A DNA stretch of 64,000 nucleotides. Source: Verrucomicrobiia bacterium (GTDB lineage: Bacteria > Verrucomicrobiota > Verrucomicrobiia > Limisphaerales > CAIMTB01). The notes under the pieces are model-generated. The model ran no database searches. It was not told the DNA's origin and was given only the letters and a program-made list of their open reading frames with translations. Below, piece after piece: positions 35,287-45,600 of the stretch. The number at the start of each line of letters is the position of its first letter. The stretch's first letter is position 1. Position numbers and translations under genes: made by a program. The stretch lies in contig JAHCBA010000006.1 in the NCBI GenBank assembly GCA_019634625.1, positions 62,001-126,000 on the forward strand. The letters run 5' to 3'.

Positions 35287-36510
35287 TTACGGGCCCGAAC
35301 GGGATCGATGTCGAATGGCGTCGGTGAGGAGTTGTTCAACGGCGCGGAGGTGGGGTTCCTCCAGGAAGGCCTGGGTGGCGTCCAGGGCGCCCCGGCTCAG
35401 GTGCCGGTAATGCCCGGGGTCCGAGAGGCAGGCGACGATGGCGTGGGCGAGACCGGCGATGGTGGGGGGATCGCCCGGAGCGAGGTGCCCGTTGATCCCG
35501 GGATGGAGCCAGGAGCGAACCCCTCCGACATCGAAGCTCGCGGCCGGGATGCCCCAATGACCGGCCTCGACGCCGACCTGACCGAACGGTTCCGGCCAGA
35601 CGCTCGGCACCGCGATCAGATCGCTGGATTGGAACAGGCGATGCCGGGCGTCCTCCCCGATCCAACCGGTGAACCTCACTTCGATGTCATCGGTCGCCAC
35701 GATTGCCCGGGCCCGGGCTTCGAGGGCAGGCCGATGGGGACCTTCACCGGCGAGATGCAGAACGAGGGGCCGTCCCAGGGCGCGCCGGACGATGGGCAGG
35801 GAGTCGAGGAGAAGCAGGGCGCCCTTCACGGGTTCGAGCCGGCCGAGGAACACGAGGCGGACGGGTCCGTCGGGCGGCAAGGACCGCGGTTGCGATGCCG
35901 AGCCACCCGTTTTGGGAGGGGGCACGAGAAAGGGGAGGGTGCGGACCTGCCCCGGGGGGAACCCGTGCCGGTGGAGTTCGCGGGCCATGGCGTCGGAGTG
36001 GCAGGCGATGAGATCGAACCGGCGCATGACACGCTGCCATCCACGTTGCGCGACGAACCCACGCCAGAGAGCGAAGGGGTTCCACCCGCCGCAGCGCAGG
36101 GGGTAGTGGCAGGCCAGGCAGGACCATCCGAACGTGCGGGAACAGGGTTGGGCGCGGGGCGTGTGGATGCGCTTCCATCCCGTGGCGCAGGTGCCGAAGT
36201 AACCGTGCTGAAAGGCCGCGGCCGGCCAGCGCCGCACCGCCTCCATGGCAAGCGATGGGCGCATGGGGCTGTGAACATAGAGGACGTCCGGACGCCAGGA
36301 GGCGAGGCATTCGAGAGCTTCGCGGTCGTCGCGTCCGGCGAGGGACTGGCCGTGGTCCGGCGCGATGGGTGCGCGGGACGGAGGGGGTGGCCATTCGTGA
36401 AAGAGCCGGACCTCATGCTGCGCCGCCTGGAGGGCGGGCAGGAGTCGCGCCAGGTGGATCTCCAGTCCTCCGACACAACCGCCTTGGGCATTGAGGAGGG
36501 CGATGCGCAC
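35287..36510 (-). CDS. GT4-family glycosyltransferase
   Basis: 407 aa, GT-B fold. N-terminal acceptor domain starts MRIALLNAQGGCVGGLEIHL (Gly-rich loop), and the C-terminal nucleotide-sugar domain has LVFLGRLEPVKG, ADDIEV.. FTGWIG and the EPFGQVGVEAG segment with the conserved Glu pair typical of GT4. Retaining transfer of a sugar from a nucleotide donor to an unknown acceptor, probably cytoplasmic face of the membrane. Four Cys (CSRTFGWSCLACHYPLRC, about 142-159) in the acceptor domain could bind zinc, an unusual feature. The gene stands alone, with the metzincin gene's start 134 nt downstream and divergent from the BNR-type gene. Confidence 0.85.
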   Translation of the reverse strand: MRIALLNAQGGCVGGLEIHLARLLPALQAAQHEVRLFHEWPPPPSRAPIAPDHGQSLAGRDDREALECLASWRPDVLYVHSPMRPSLAMEAVRRWPAAAFQHGYFGTCATGWKRIHTPRAQPCSRTFGWSCLACHYPLRCGGWNPFALWRGFVAQRGWQRVMRRFDLIACHSDAMARELHRHGFPPGQVRTLPFLVPPPKTGGSASQPRSLPPDGPVRLVFLGRLEPVKGALLLLDSLPIVRRALGRPLVLHLAGEGPHRPALEARARAIVATDDIEVRFTGWIGEDARHRLFQSSDLIAVPSVWPEPFGQVGVEAGHWGIPAASFDVGGVRSWLHPGINGHLAPGDPPTIAGLAHAIVACLSDPGHYRHLSRGALDATQAFLEEPHLRAVEQLLTDAIRHRSRSGP

Positions 36511-36830
36511 GGGCGGGGAGGGAGGGCGGGGCGGGCGGGAAGGATCGGGCGTGATGCGATTCGAGCTGGGTTCGGCCTGGGTTCGGCCTGGAACCGACCG
36601 GACCGGGCCGCAGGGTTTTCAATCGGGATCAGGGCGTCAACCCTGCCTTGTCTCGAAAATGGACTTGCCCGGCCCCGTCGGAACGCGTGGCATGGATGCC
36701 CTCGATGGGCACATCGCATCCCTGTCTTCCGCCGGCCCGACGCCATCTCTTCGGTCCCCTCGCCTCGATGAACCGCTCCGGAGCACCCGACTCGAGTCGC
36801 AGTGCACCTCGATGCCAACCGCCTGTCCCC

Positions 36831-39800
36831 ATGATCCCCATGATCCGTTACCTGACCTCTGTCCTGGCATGGTTCGCGATTTCGGGCGCGTGTTTCGCGC
36901 AGACCACCTGGACCCTGAGAAACTCGAACTCCGGCGATCTCCTCTACGATGTCACCTTCGGCGGCGACACCTTCGTCGCCGTTGGCACGACCACCGCGTC
37001 CGGCAGTTCCGTCACGTCGCCGGACGGCATCGTCTGGACCCACCATGTCAGCGCGGTGGGCGGGATCTTTTATTCGGTGGCCCATGGCAACAACCGTTTC
37101 GTCGCGGTGGGGTCCAATTCCGCGTCGTCCACCAGCGCGGTTTCCACGGATGGCGGGCGGACCTGGGCCGGCGGACCGGTCGGCATCGGCCTCGAGTTCC
37201 GCGGGGTGGCCTGGACCGGCGATGGATTCATCGCCGTGGGTGGCACCGGCGGCAACGCCGTCATTGCGACCTCGCCTGACGGCGCATCGTGGACCGGCGG
37301 TGCGGTGGGAGTGGCGAGCACCCTGAAGGGGGTTGTCCAGGGCGGGACGACCCGCGTGGCAGTGGGCACGACCGGGGTGATTCTCTACTCCCTGAACGGA
37401 GGCGAGTGGAGGAGGGTTGCGGCGACGCCCAATGTCGATTGGGAGGATGTCGCATTCAATGCGGGCCGGTTCCTGGTGATTGGCGTCGGGGGGCAGATCA
37501 TGACCTCCACCGATGGGATCACCTGGGTCCTGGTGAATTCCGGGTCGGGCGATCTGTTGTACGGCATTGCCACGCTGTCCTCCCCGCAAATCTGGGTCGC
37601 CACGGGAAGCAACGGTCGGATTCTCGTTTCGAACAACGCCCAGGACTGGACCACGGTGCTGCCGGCGGTCACCGGGGATTTCCTATACGGGGCCGCCGCG
37701 GGCGTGCCGGCGGGGTCCACCTTCCTTCGGTTTGTGGCGGTGGGGACGAACGGCCGGATCCTCAGCTCGGACGGACCGGAGGTGGACGGTCCCACGCCGG
37801 CGGCCTTCGTCGATGACAGGCTGACGTTTCCAGGCATGGGCGGAGCGTTCACGGCGCCGATCACGGCCGGCCCGTCCGTATCGTGGAACGCCACGACGGG
37901 CGCCGGATGGATCACCTTGAGCAATCCACGCTCCGGGACGGGCAACGGCCAGATCTCGGGTTTCGTCCAGCAGAACCTCACTGCGGAGGCGCGCACCGGC
38001 ACCATCTCCATCGGGACGGACACCCTGGTCATGGAACAGGCGGGCGTGGCGCTGCTTCCACCTGGGTTCCTGAACGGATCGTTCGAGGACTCGGTGAACG
38101 CCATTCAGTTGAGCTGGGCCGGTGTCTTCGCGGCCCAGCGTTTCGAGATCGAACGCCGCAACGTTCCCGAGGAGGCCTTCACACTGGTTTTTTCGGTGGC
38201 CAACGACGGCCCCCGCACGGTCACCGACTCCGATGTCACCCTGGGGCAGGATTACGAATACCGGATTCGCTCCGTCTCGGGCGCCATTCGTTCGGAATGG
38301 TCGAGCGTGCTCCAGGTTTCGGCGCCGCCGGAGATTCCGGGAGGCTTCGCGGCGACGGCCCGCAACGCCAGTCAGATCGAACTCACCTGGAGCGACGTCC
38401 GTGGCGAACTCGGGTATCTGATCTTCCGCGCCAGCGGGGAGGAGATGTTCCTCAATCAGATCGCGCGCCTGCCCCCGGACGAAGTCCGCTACCTCGACAG
38501 CGGCCTCGATCCCTCCGAGACCTATCACTACGAGATCGAGGCGGAGAGCCGGGTGTTCGGACGGCGTTCCCCGACGGTCACCGCCACCACCCCGGCCGAA
38601 TCGAGAACGATCGTCTGGGGACCCGCCACGCTGAACACCGTGAACTACACCGGGATTGCCCACGGCAACGGGATCACCGTCGCGGTCGGGAACGGCGGAC
38701 TGGCGACCCGATCCACGGATGGGCTGACCTGGACGGATGGGATCACGCCCACGGAGGAGACCTTGAACGCCATCGATTTCGCGGAAGGACGGTTCGTGGC
38801 GGTCGGCAACGCCGGGACCCTCATCACCTCCATCGACGGTCTGAACTGGACTGCTGCGGCCAGCCCCGCGACGGAGTCCTTGAGCGGGGTTGCGTTTCTC
38901 GTTCAGTGGTACGCCGCCGGTGTCAACGGCGCGTTGTTGAGCAGCCTCGACGGGCTGGTTTGGAGCCCGTTGGTCAGCCCGGCGATCGGGGGGTTCGTCG
39001 ATCTGTTCGCCGGCGACGTCCTGGTGGCCATGGAGGATTCCGGGCGGTTCCTGACCAGCGCCGACGGCCTGGCATGGACGGAGACGCGGGCGGGCACGCC
39101 GCCGGACGAGACACTGCCCTTCTTCTGGACCCGCACCGCCGGGGCCTTCGGGAACGGCGTGTATTCCGTGGTGGGTCCCAACGGCCATACATCCACCAGT
39201 GCCGATGCAGCCACGTGGGGCGAGTTCCGGGGCGGCGGATTCCTGTATCTCGATGCGGTCGCCCATGGCGGGGGACGCTTCGTGGCCGTCAGTCGCAACG
39301 GCAGAACCGGCTACTCGACAGACGGCCGGAATTATCTCGCGGGGCGTGACCAGTCGGCCGGGCTGCAGGCGGTCACGTATGCCCACGACCGGTTCGTCGC
39401 GGCGGGGCAGCGCGGCCTCATTGTCACCAGCCCCAACGGTGTGGATTGGACCGAGGTGCAGAAAGCCAGGACTCCGGCGACCCATTTGTCCCTGATCGCC
39501 ATCGGGGGAGGGCGACAGGTCGCCTATGGGATGAACGAGAACATCAACGGGGTCCGTACGCCGGTCATCCTTCGCAACGCCGCCGACGGAAACGGGTGGA
39601 CGGAACATCCGGTCTCCGTGGAAGGCGTGGCGGAGACACCGGCCTTCCACGAGCTCGTGCACCTCGAAGGCCGGTTCCTGCTGGCCGGGGACAACGCGGC
39701 GATTCTGACCTCGACCGATGGAACCGGTTTCGCCACGCGACATGTCCTTCCGGGATTTCTCCATCTCAACGCGGTCCGCTCGGTCGCCATGCATGACGGG

Positions 39801-40649
39801 GTCCTGCTGGCCGGCGGCGATCTGGAAGCGGGTCTGCTTCGGTCGGAGGACGGCGGCCTCACCTGGAATCCGGTTCCGGATCTGCCTCCCGCCTTCTCCG
39901 CCGACCGCCTGCGCCATGCCTCCCGTTGGGTGGGCGGTGCGGGCGAGTTCTACTCGGAGGATGGCGGCATGTGGAGCCAGGCCCATGTCAACGGTGTCGG
40001 CCCGCGTCCCCAGATCGGTGCGCTGGGGAGACTCGGCGACGAACCGCTCCTTGTGGACCTGGGCAGCACCTTCGGCGGTTCGGACGCCTCCGCTTCCATC
40101 TCCTGGGACGGACGCAACTGGAACCGGCGCCCCTTCCAGTCCCCGTCTCCACCGAACCAGTTGCTGAATGCCGTTGCCTATGGCGCCGGTGTGTTCGTGG
40201 CGTCCGGCGGAGATCGCGACGAGGGCGCCCGCCTGTGGGCATCCCTGGACGGGGTTCGCTGGGAGACCGCTCCCGGCGGGATTCTTCCGGCGGCGTTCTT
40301 CGAGCATGGAGGCGTGGCCGACCTGGCGTTCCATGAGTCGGATCGGGCCTTTTACGGCGTCGGCCGCAACGGGCTGATCCTAAGACTCACCGTGGCCTCC
40401 AGCGACTTTGCTGGCGCCGGTCCCGACACCTCCATCGGGATTGAGCGCCGGGAGGATGGGATCCATCTCACCTGGCACGGCGACCCCGCGTACACCTATC
40501 TGTTGCGACACAGCGAGTCGCTGAGTCCGCCATCCTGGACGCCGGTGGGTTCCGCCGTGGTTGGAACCGGTTCATCCATGAGCCGCCTGGTGCCCGTGTC
40601 CCCTTCCGTCCCCGGTGGTTTCTGGTCGCTCCTGATCGAGGAGGACTGA
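36831..40649 (+). CDS. giant exported propeller/FnIII/BACON protein
   Basis: 1272 aa from ATG 36831 (second ATG 36840 equally possible); both give a signal peptide ending in ISGACFAQ. Residues about 25-310 repeat the pattern FVAVGxxG.I.TS.DG.W, a BNR/photosystem-stability-factor-like beta-propeller. Then come a BACON-like Ig domain (SVSWNATTGAGWITLS), two fibronectin type III domains (about 415-590, IQLSWAGVFAAQRFEIERRN), a second propeller (about 600-1200) and a C-terminal Trp module (LRHSESLSPPSWTPV). No catalytic residues are visible. Probably a surface or secreted binding protein. Its G+C matches the neighbours. Upstream it is divergent from the GT4 gene over 320 nt, where I see no gene. 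Confidence 0.85.
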   Translation: MIPMIRYLTSVLAWFAISGACFAQTTWTLRNSNSGDLLYDVTFGGDTFVAVGTTTASGSSVTSPDGIVWTHHVSAVGGIFYSVAHGNNRFVAVGSNSASSTSAVSTDGGRTWAGGPVGIGLEFRGVAWTGDGFIAVGGTGGNAVIATSPDGASWTGGAVGVASTLKGVVQGGTTRVAVGTTGVILYSLNGGEWRRVAATPNVDWEDVAFNAGRFLVIGVGGQIMTSTDGITWVLVNSGSGDLLYGIATLSSPQIWVATGSNGRILVSNNAQDWTTVLPAVTGDFLYGAAAGVPAGSTFLRFVAVGTNGRILSSDGPEVDGPTPAAFVDDRLTFPGMGGAFTAPITAGPSVSWNATTGAGWITLSNPRSGTGNGQISGFVQQNLTAEARTGTISIGTDTLVMEQAGVALLPPGFLNGSFEDSVNAIQLSWAGVFAAQRFEIERRNVPEEAFTLVFSVANDGPRTVTDSDVTLGQDYEYRIRSVSGAIRSEWSSVLQVSAPPEIPGGFAATARNASQIELTWSDVRGELGYLIFRASGEEMFLNQIARLPPDEVRYLDSGLDPSETYHYEIEAESRVFGRRSPTVTATTPAESRTIVWGPATLNTVNYTGIAHGNGITVAVGNGGLATRSTDGLTWTDGITPTEETLNAIDFAEGRFVAVGNAGTLITSIDGLNWTAAASPATESLSGVAFLVQWYAAGVNGALLSSLDGLVWSPLVSPAIGGFVDLFAGDVLVAMEDSGRFLTSADGLAWTETRAGTPPDETLPFFWTRTAGAFGNGVYSVVGPNGHTSTSADAATWGEFRGGGFLYLDAVAHGGGRFVAVSRNGRTGYSTDGRNYLAGRDQSAGLQAVTYAHDRFVAAGQRGLIVTSPNGVDWTEVQKARTPATHLSLIAIGGGRQVAYGMNENINGVRTPVILRNAADGNGWTEHPVSVEGVAETPAFHELVHLEGRFLLAGDNAAILTSTDGTGFATRHVLPGFLHLNAVRSVAMHDGVLLAGGDLEAGLLRSEDGGLTWNPVPDLPPAFSADRLRHASRWVGGAGEFYSEDGGMWSQAHVNGVGPRPQIGALGRLGDEPLLVDLGSTFGGSDASASISWDGRNWNRRPFQSPSPPNQLLNAVAYGAGVFVASGGDRDEGARLWASLDGVRWETAPGGILPAAFFEHGGVADLAFHESDRAFYGVGRNGLILRLTVASSDFAGAGPDTSIGIERREDGIHLTWHGDPAYTYLLRHSESLSPPSWTPVGSAVVGTGSSMSRLVPVSPSVPGGFWSLLIEED

Positions 40650-40723
40650 TCGGGTCGCGGCGAGTCCGTGCAACGGACGGTCGTGATGGGGAGCGAGGAT
40701 GTGGAGGGGAAAGGCATCGACTC

Positions 40724-41488
40724 TCATTCGTGGAGCCTGTTCAGCCGGTCTCCAAAGTGGGCGAGGGCGTGCGCGGCCATCGACCTCGCGAAGGTCGCAA
40801 ATGCCAGTTCAGGTGATGGTTCGGCGTACTCTACTTTGGCACCCCGACTTTGAGGGCTCAGGATGAGGCATGCCGCATCCAGCAGGCGTTCACGAACCAA
40901 ATTCTCCAGCAGAATTCGATAACGTCCTATGTAGGATGCACCGCGAAACTCCGGGAAGACCTTGAAGTGGGGCTCTTCCACGCCAACGGGGCGGCGGACC
41001 GTTGGGTGATCTTCGAGGAGCATGAGGAAGCCAAGCCACGGCCGGGCGCTGGGAGCGAACGCACCCTTTCCATAGGCGGTCCAGAGGTCGTGCGCCAGAC
41101 CTACAACCTCCTCTGCCCGGTTGTTCTGATTGTTCCCGAAGGAGCCGACCTGGGATTTAAACTCGATGCACAGGAGCAGGCGACCTTCGTGGATGACCAG
41201 TACATCCCACTTCTTTTCGGATCGAAAGTAACCTGGAAGTTGGAGCGGCTGGCGTTTCGTGTAGATGCAGTCTTCCGGCACGTTGTAGATCTTCAGGACC
41301 GCGGCAATGAGATCTGCGAAGCCATCCAGTTGTGCGCCGCCGGTGACCGCCGACCGGGTGCCACGGTCCCGCTCTCCAGATTTCAGCCCCTGGTTGGCAG
41401 CCTGTCTATCGCGGACGGTCCAAAAGTGCTGAACGGCCGTGGCGATCTGATCCCGCATGGGTGCTTTCCCGATCCTTGTTCGCCTCAT
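40724..41488 (-). CDS. XhoI/PaeR7I-type restriction endonuclease
   Basis: 254 aa type II restriction enzyme of the XhoI/PaeR7I family, expected to cut CTCGAG. Landmarks: N-terminal AVQHFWTVRDRQA, GTRSAVTGGAQLDGF and the PD-(D/E)xK core KWDVLVI (Asp95) then CIEFKSQVG (Glu109, Lys111). Length is that of PaeR7I. The start at 41488 lies inside the methyltransferase gene, overlapping its last 83 nt; an internal ATG at 41458 would shorten the overlap to 53 nt. Unmethylated CTCGAG sites exist in this window (for example 11127 and 36791), so the partner methyltransferase must protect them. Cleavage specificity is inferred from the family. Confidence 0.88.
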   Translation of the reverse strand: MRRTRIGKAPMRDQIATAVQHFWTVRDRQAANQGLKSGERDRGTRSAVTGGAQLDGFADLIAAVLKIYNVPEDCIYTKRQPLQLPGYFRSEKKWDVLVIHEGRLLLCIEFKSQVGSFGNNQNNRAEEVVGLAHDLWTAYGKGAFAPSARPWLGFLMLLEDHPTVRRPVGVEEPHFKVFPEFRGASYIGRYRILLENLVRERLLDAACLILSPQSRGAKVEYAEPSPELAFATFARSMAAHALAHFGDRLNRLHE

Positions 41489-42479
41489 GAATGGTAACCT
41501 TGGCTGGTGAGATCATGTCGCCGGCCTTGTCTGAGAGCCGGTTCCAGGCGAGGCGGAAATACTCGGGATCCACTTCCACACCGATGGAGTTCCTTCCCCA
41601 CTGCGCGGCGGCGAGGGCAGTGGTGCCTGTGCCGAGGAATGGGTCAAAAACCGTGTCTCCCACGAAGCTGAACATGCGAACCAGCCGCTCCGCCAATTCC
41701 ACAGGATAGGGTGCGGGATGCTGGCGTGTGGATGCACCCGTCACTCCGGCCCAAACCTGCTGGAACCAGGCACCGTGATCGGTGGCGGGAATAACACTCA
41801 AGATTCGTTCGGCATTCGATGGCTGCCTGTACCCACCCGGCTTGCGCTGCATCAGGATGTACTCGATGTCGTTCTTGATGACCGCATTTGGCTCGAATGG
41901 CTTTCCGAGGAAGCCGCCACCATTCCCTTCAGCCTCGTAGGCAGCGTTGGCAATCTTGTGCCAGATGATGGGCGCGAGGTTGTCAAAGCCGATCAGCCGG
42001 CAACGTTCCTGCAAGGAGGCGTGGAGCGGAACAACCGTGTGTCTGCCGCCATTCTCCCGACGGGATAGGCAAACGTCACCGACAACAATGATCAATCGCC
42101 CGCCGGGTACCAACGCATCAAAACATGTCCGCCATATCGTGTCGAGTTGGTCGAGGAAAGCCCCGTAGTCCTTGACGTGTCCAAGTTGACCTTTGTGATC
42201 CCTGTAGCGCTTGAGAGTCCAGTAGGGAGGCGAAGTGAGAACGAGGTGGACGCTCTCCGGCGGAAGGAGTTTGAAGGCCGTGGAATCGGCGAGGTGAAGG
42301 TCGTGTCGAGTCGGGATGCTCTGGACGGCATACCTGATCTCTCGAAGCAGCTTTGCATCCCTGGCCAGCTTGGGAATCGCCCGCTGATCGATTGGAACGT
42401 CCCGGAGATCCACAGGTAAGTAGGCGTCCAGCCCGTTTTTGACGATGGAGTCGGTGGATTTGGGGTGGGATCGCCTCAT
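41406..42479 (-). CDS. DNA methyltransferase (TSPPYW class), cognate of the XhoI-type enzyme
   Basis: 357 aa. Motif IV TSPPYW at 82-87 precedes motif I DPFLGTGTT at 279-287, the permuted beta-class order of N4-cytosine or N6-adenine methyltransferases. With a CTCGAG partner, N6-adenine methylation is the simplest expectation, but TSPPYW proteins also include N4-cytosine enzymes. The classical M.PaeR7I and M.XhoI are, as I recall, larger gamma-type enzymes, so this pairing may be a swapped partner. The gene is upstream and overlaps the restriction gene, giving protection first. No HTH control gene is adjacent. Confidence 0.88.
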   Translation of the reverse strand: MRRSHPKSTDSIVKNGLDAYLPVDLRDVPIDQRAIPKLARDAKLLREIRYAVQSIPTRHDLHLADSTAFKLLPPESVHLVLTSPPYWTLKRYRDHKGQLGHVKDYGAFLDQLDTIWRTCFDALVPGGRLIIVVGDVCLSRRENGGRHTVVPLHASLQERCRLIGFDNLAPIIWHKIANAAYEAEGNGGGFLGKPFEPNAVIKNDIEYILMQRKPGGYRQPSNAERILSVIPATDHGAWFQQVWAGVTGASTRQHPAPYPVELAERLVRMFSFVGDTVFDPFLGTGTTALAAAQWGRNSIGVEVDPEYFRLAWNRLSDKAGDMISPAKVTIHEANKDRESTHAGSDRHGRSALLDRPR

Positions 42480-42552
42480 CAGCGTGTGGAGACAAGGTTT
42501 CGGACCTCTCCATGCTGAATGCGAGGCGTTTTTTTACCCTGCCCGCCGCCCC

Positions 42553-42633
42553 GTGCCTCCCGGATGTGCGGGGAGCGGTGCGAACTTCGCGAAGCGTCGC
42601 CTCGGAGGGCCGGGTTCCACGAGGCCGCGATGG
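42553..42633. repeat. 157-bp palindromic element, copy E (half)
   Basis: About 80 bp corresponding to one arm, from GTGCCTCCCGGATG through GTGCGAACTTCGCGAAGCGT to GGTTCCACGAGGCCGCGATG. The second arm is missing. It lies 6 nt from the stop codon of the RND pump gene (42640), between it and the methyltransferase gene's start. Confidence 0.75.
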
Positions 42634-42639
42634 ACGTGT

Positions 42640-45600
42640 TCAGTCGGTGGCGGGGGCTTCGCGCTGGACGGAGATTTCGGCGGGGCGGCGGCCCCAGAGG
42701 AGGAAGGCGGCGGGGGTGGCGACCAGGCCCAACAGGGTGGAGGTGACGAGTCCGCCGCAGAGGGCGACGGCGACGGGGTGAAGGATCTCCTTGCCGGGTT
42801 GATCCGCGGCAAGGACGAGGGGGACGAGGGCGATGCCGGCGCTGAGGGCGGTCATGAGGACGGGAGCGAGACGTTCCAGGGTGCCGCGCACAACGAGTGC
42901 GGGACCGAACGGGACGCCTTCCTGGCGCATGAGCCGGAGGTAGTGGGAGAGGAGGAGAATGCCGTTGCGGGCTGCCACGCCCGCCACGGCAATCATGCCG
43001 ACCCAGGAGGCGATGCTGAGCTGGCCGGGGCCCAGCCAGGTGAAGACAAGCCCGCCGGTCACCGCAAGGGGAAGTCCGGCGAGGACCTGGACCGCGAGGG
43101 GTACGCTCCGGAAGTAGCCGGCGAGAAGGAGGAGCATGACTCCGGCGACGAGGGCGGACAGCCAGACGATCCGCAGCACCGCCGCCTGGCGTGCGGCGTA
43201 TTCGCCTTCGATGCGGGCGTGGTAGCCGGGGGGCCAGGCCATGGCGTCGGTGAGGAAGGCCTCGAGGCGTTCCGCGGCCTGGGCCAGGTCACGTCCACGA
43301 GGGTTGGCGGAGAGGACGATGCGCCGTTCGCCGTTCTCGCGCTGGACGATGTTCGGTCCGAGGGCTTCACGGACGTCGGCGAGGCGGTGCAGGGGCACCC
43401 AGCCGGCCGTGGACGTTTCAACGGGCAGTTCCGAGAGGCGTTCGGTCGAGTCGCGAAGTTCGGAAGGGAGGCGGAGGGTGAGGGGGACGGGACGGTCGGC
43501 CTGACGGAGTTCGCCGAGGGACAGTCCGCCGACGAGGCTGGCGACACGCTGGTGAAGGTCTCCCGGGGTCAGGCCATAGGCGGCCGCACGGTTCGGGTCC
43601 ACTTCGAGGCGGACCTCGGGAATGGGCACCTGGGGTTCGAGGGCCACGTCGGTCAGGCCGGGAAGGCGGCGGGCGTGTTCCTCGACCTGCCGTCCGAGGG
43701 CGTGGAGGGTGTCGAGGTCGGGTCCGAAGATCTTCACGACCAGCCGGGCGGAGACACCGCTGAGCATGTGGCTGAGGCGATGTCCGATGGGTTGCCCGAG
43801 GGCGACCACGGTGCCGGGGATCCTGCCGAGTTCCCGGCGGATTGCCGCGAAGACGGCGGCGCGGGGCCGGCCTTCGGGGTGGAACTCGATGTCGAACTCG
43901 GTGACGGACACCGGCATGACATGGTCATCGCGTTCGGCGCGGCCGGTGCGGCGGGCGATGCTGCGGATCTCGGGGATGCCTTGCAGGAGGCGGGTGCCGA
44001 TTTCACCCAGGGCGCTGGCTTCGACGAGGGAGGTGCCGGGGGCGCAGGCGAGGGTGACGGTGGCGCTGCCTTCGTGGAAGGCGGGAAGGAATTCGCGGCC
44101 GAGTCTCGGGTAGAGTGACCAGGCGCCGGCAACGGCGAGGGCCGAGAAAGCGAGAATCCACGCGGGCCGACGGAGCGCGGGTTGGAGGCAGGCGTGAAGG
44201 AAGAGGAACTTGAGGCCGCGGATCAGCGGGGCTTCGGGGATTGGGCGGGGATGGAGCGCCTCGGGGAGGAAGGAACACAGCACGGGGATCACGGTGAGGG
44301 AGACCACGAAGGAGGCGGCCATGCTGACGATGGTGGCGAGGGCCATCGGGGCGAAGAGCCGCCCCTCGATGCCTTCGAGGCCAAGGAACGGCAGGAAGAC
44401 CAGGATGATGAGGAGGGTGGCGTAGAGGAGTCCCTGGCGGACCTCGTTCGAGGCGCGGGCGATGATCTCAATCGAGGGGCGTGGGGAGGGGCGGGCGGCG
44501 TTTTCGCGGAGCCTTCGGAACACGTTCTCCACATCCACGATGGCGTCGTCCACCACCATGCCCGCCGCCACGGCCAGGCCGCCCAGGGTCATGGCATTGA
44601 CCCCGACGTCGAAGGCGCGGAACACGAGCAGCGTGGTGGCGAAGGACAACGGGATGGCCACGAGGGCGATGACGGTGGTGCGGATGCGGAACAGGAACAG
44701 AAAGAGCACCACCGCCACCATGAAGGCCCCGTCGCGCAGGGCCTCGCGGACATTGCCAAGGGCGGCGTCGATGAAGTCCGCCTGGCGGAACAGCACGTCC
44801 ACCAGTACGCCCGGCGGGAGCGAGAGTCGCAGGTCTTCGAGGGCACGCTCGACGGTGGCGGTCAGGCTGCGGGTGTCGAAGCCGGGCGCCTTGTCGATGC
44901 TGAGAATGACGCCCGGGAAGCCGTTGACGCTGGCGTCTCCGCGGCGGGGTTGGGTGCCCCAGGCAACGGTGGCCACGTCCCGGACGAGAACGGGCCGGTC
45001 CTCGATGGTGCGAATCCACGTCGCACCCAGCGCCTCCGGATCGAGCGTGGCGGTCCGGTGCCGGATCATCACCTCGCGGGGGCCGGCCTGGAGATAGCCG
45101 CTGGTGGCGGCGAGCGTGGATTGGGAGAGGGCGCGTTCGAGATCGGCGAGGGAGAGTCCGTGGGCGGCGAGCCGGTGAGGATCCGGCTGGACCTGGAGTT
45201 CCTCGACGCCGCCGCCGAGGTTGAGGACGTCGGCCACGCCGCGGATGCCCTGCAGGCGCCGGCGAATGGACCAGTCGGCCAGCGTACGGAGCGCTTCGGG
45301 CGAGACGCTGCCATCGGGACTGCTCAGTCCCACCAGCAGGATCTCGCCGAGCAGCGACGAGACCGGCGTCATGTCGGTGCGGGCCTGCGGGGGCAGATCG
45401 CGCGCGACGGACTGCCAGCGTTCCTGGACCCACTGGCGGGCCCGGTAGATGTCGGTGCCCCAGGAGAACTCCGCCACCACCAGGGACAATCCGACATCCG
45501 AGGTGGACCGGACCCGTTCGAGTCCGGCGAGTCCGAGGATGGCGGACTCGAGGGGGCGCGAAATCCAGGTTTCGACCTCCTCCGGGGCCAGGCCGGGCGC

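Noticed and set aside
40724-41488. Idea that CTCGAG is avoided in this genome
   Set aside because: CTCGAG occurs at several places, for example 11127-11132 and 36791-36796, so no depletion can be claimed from this window.
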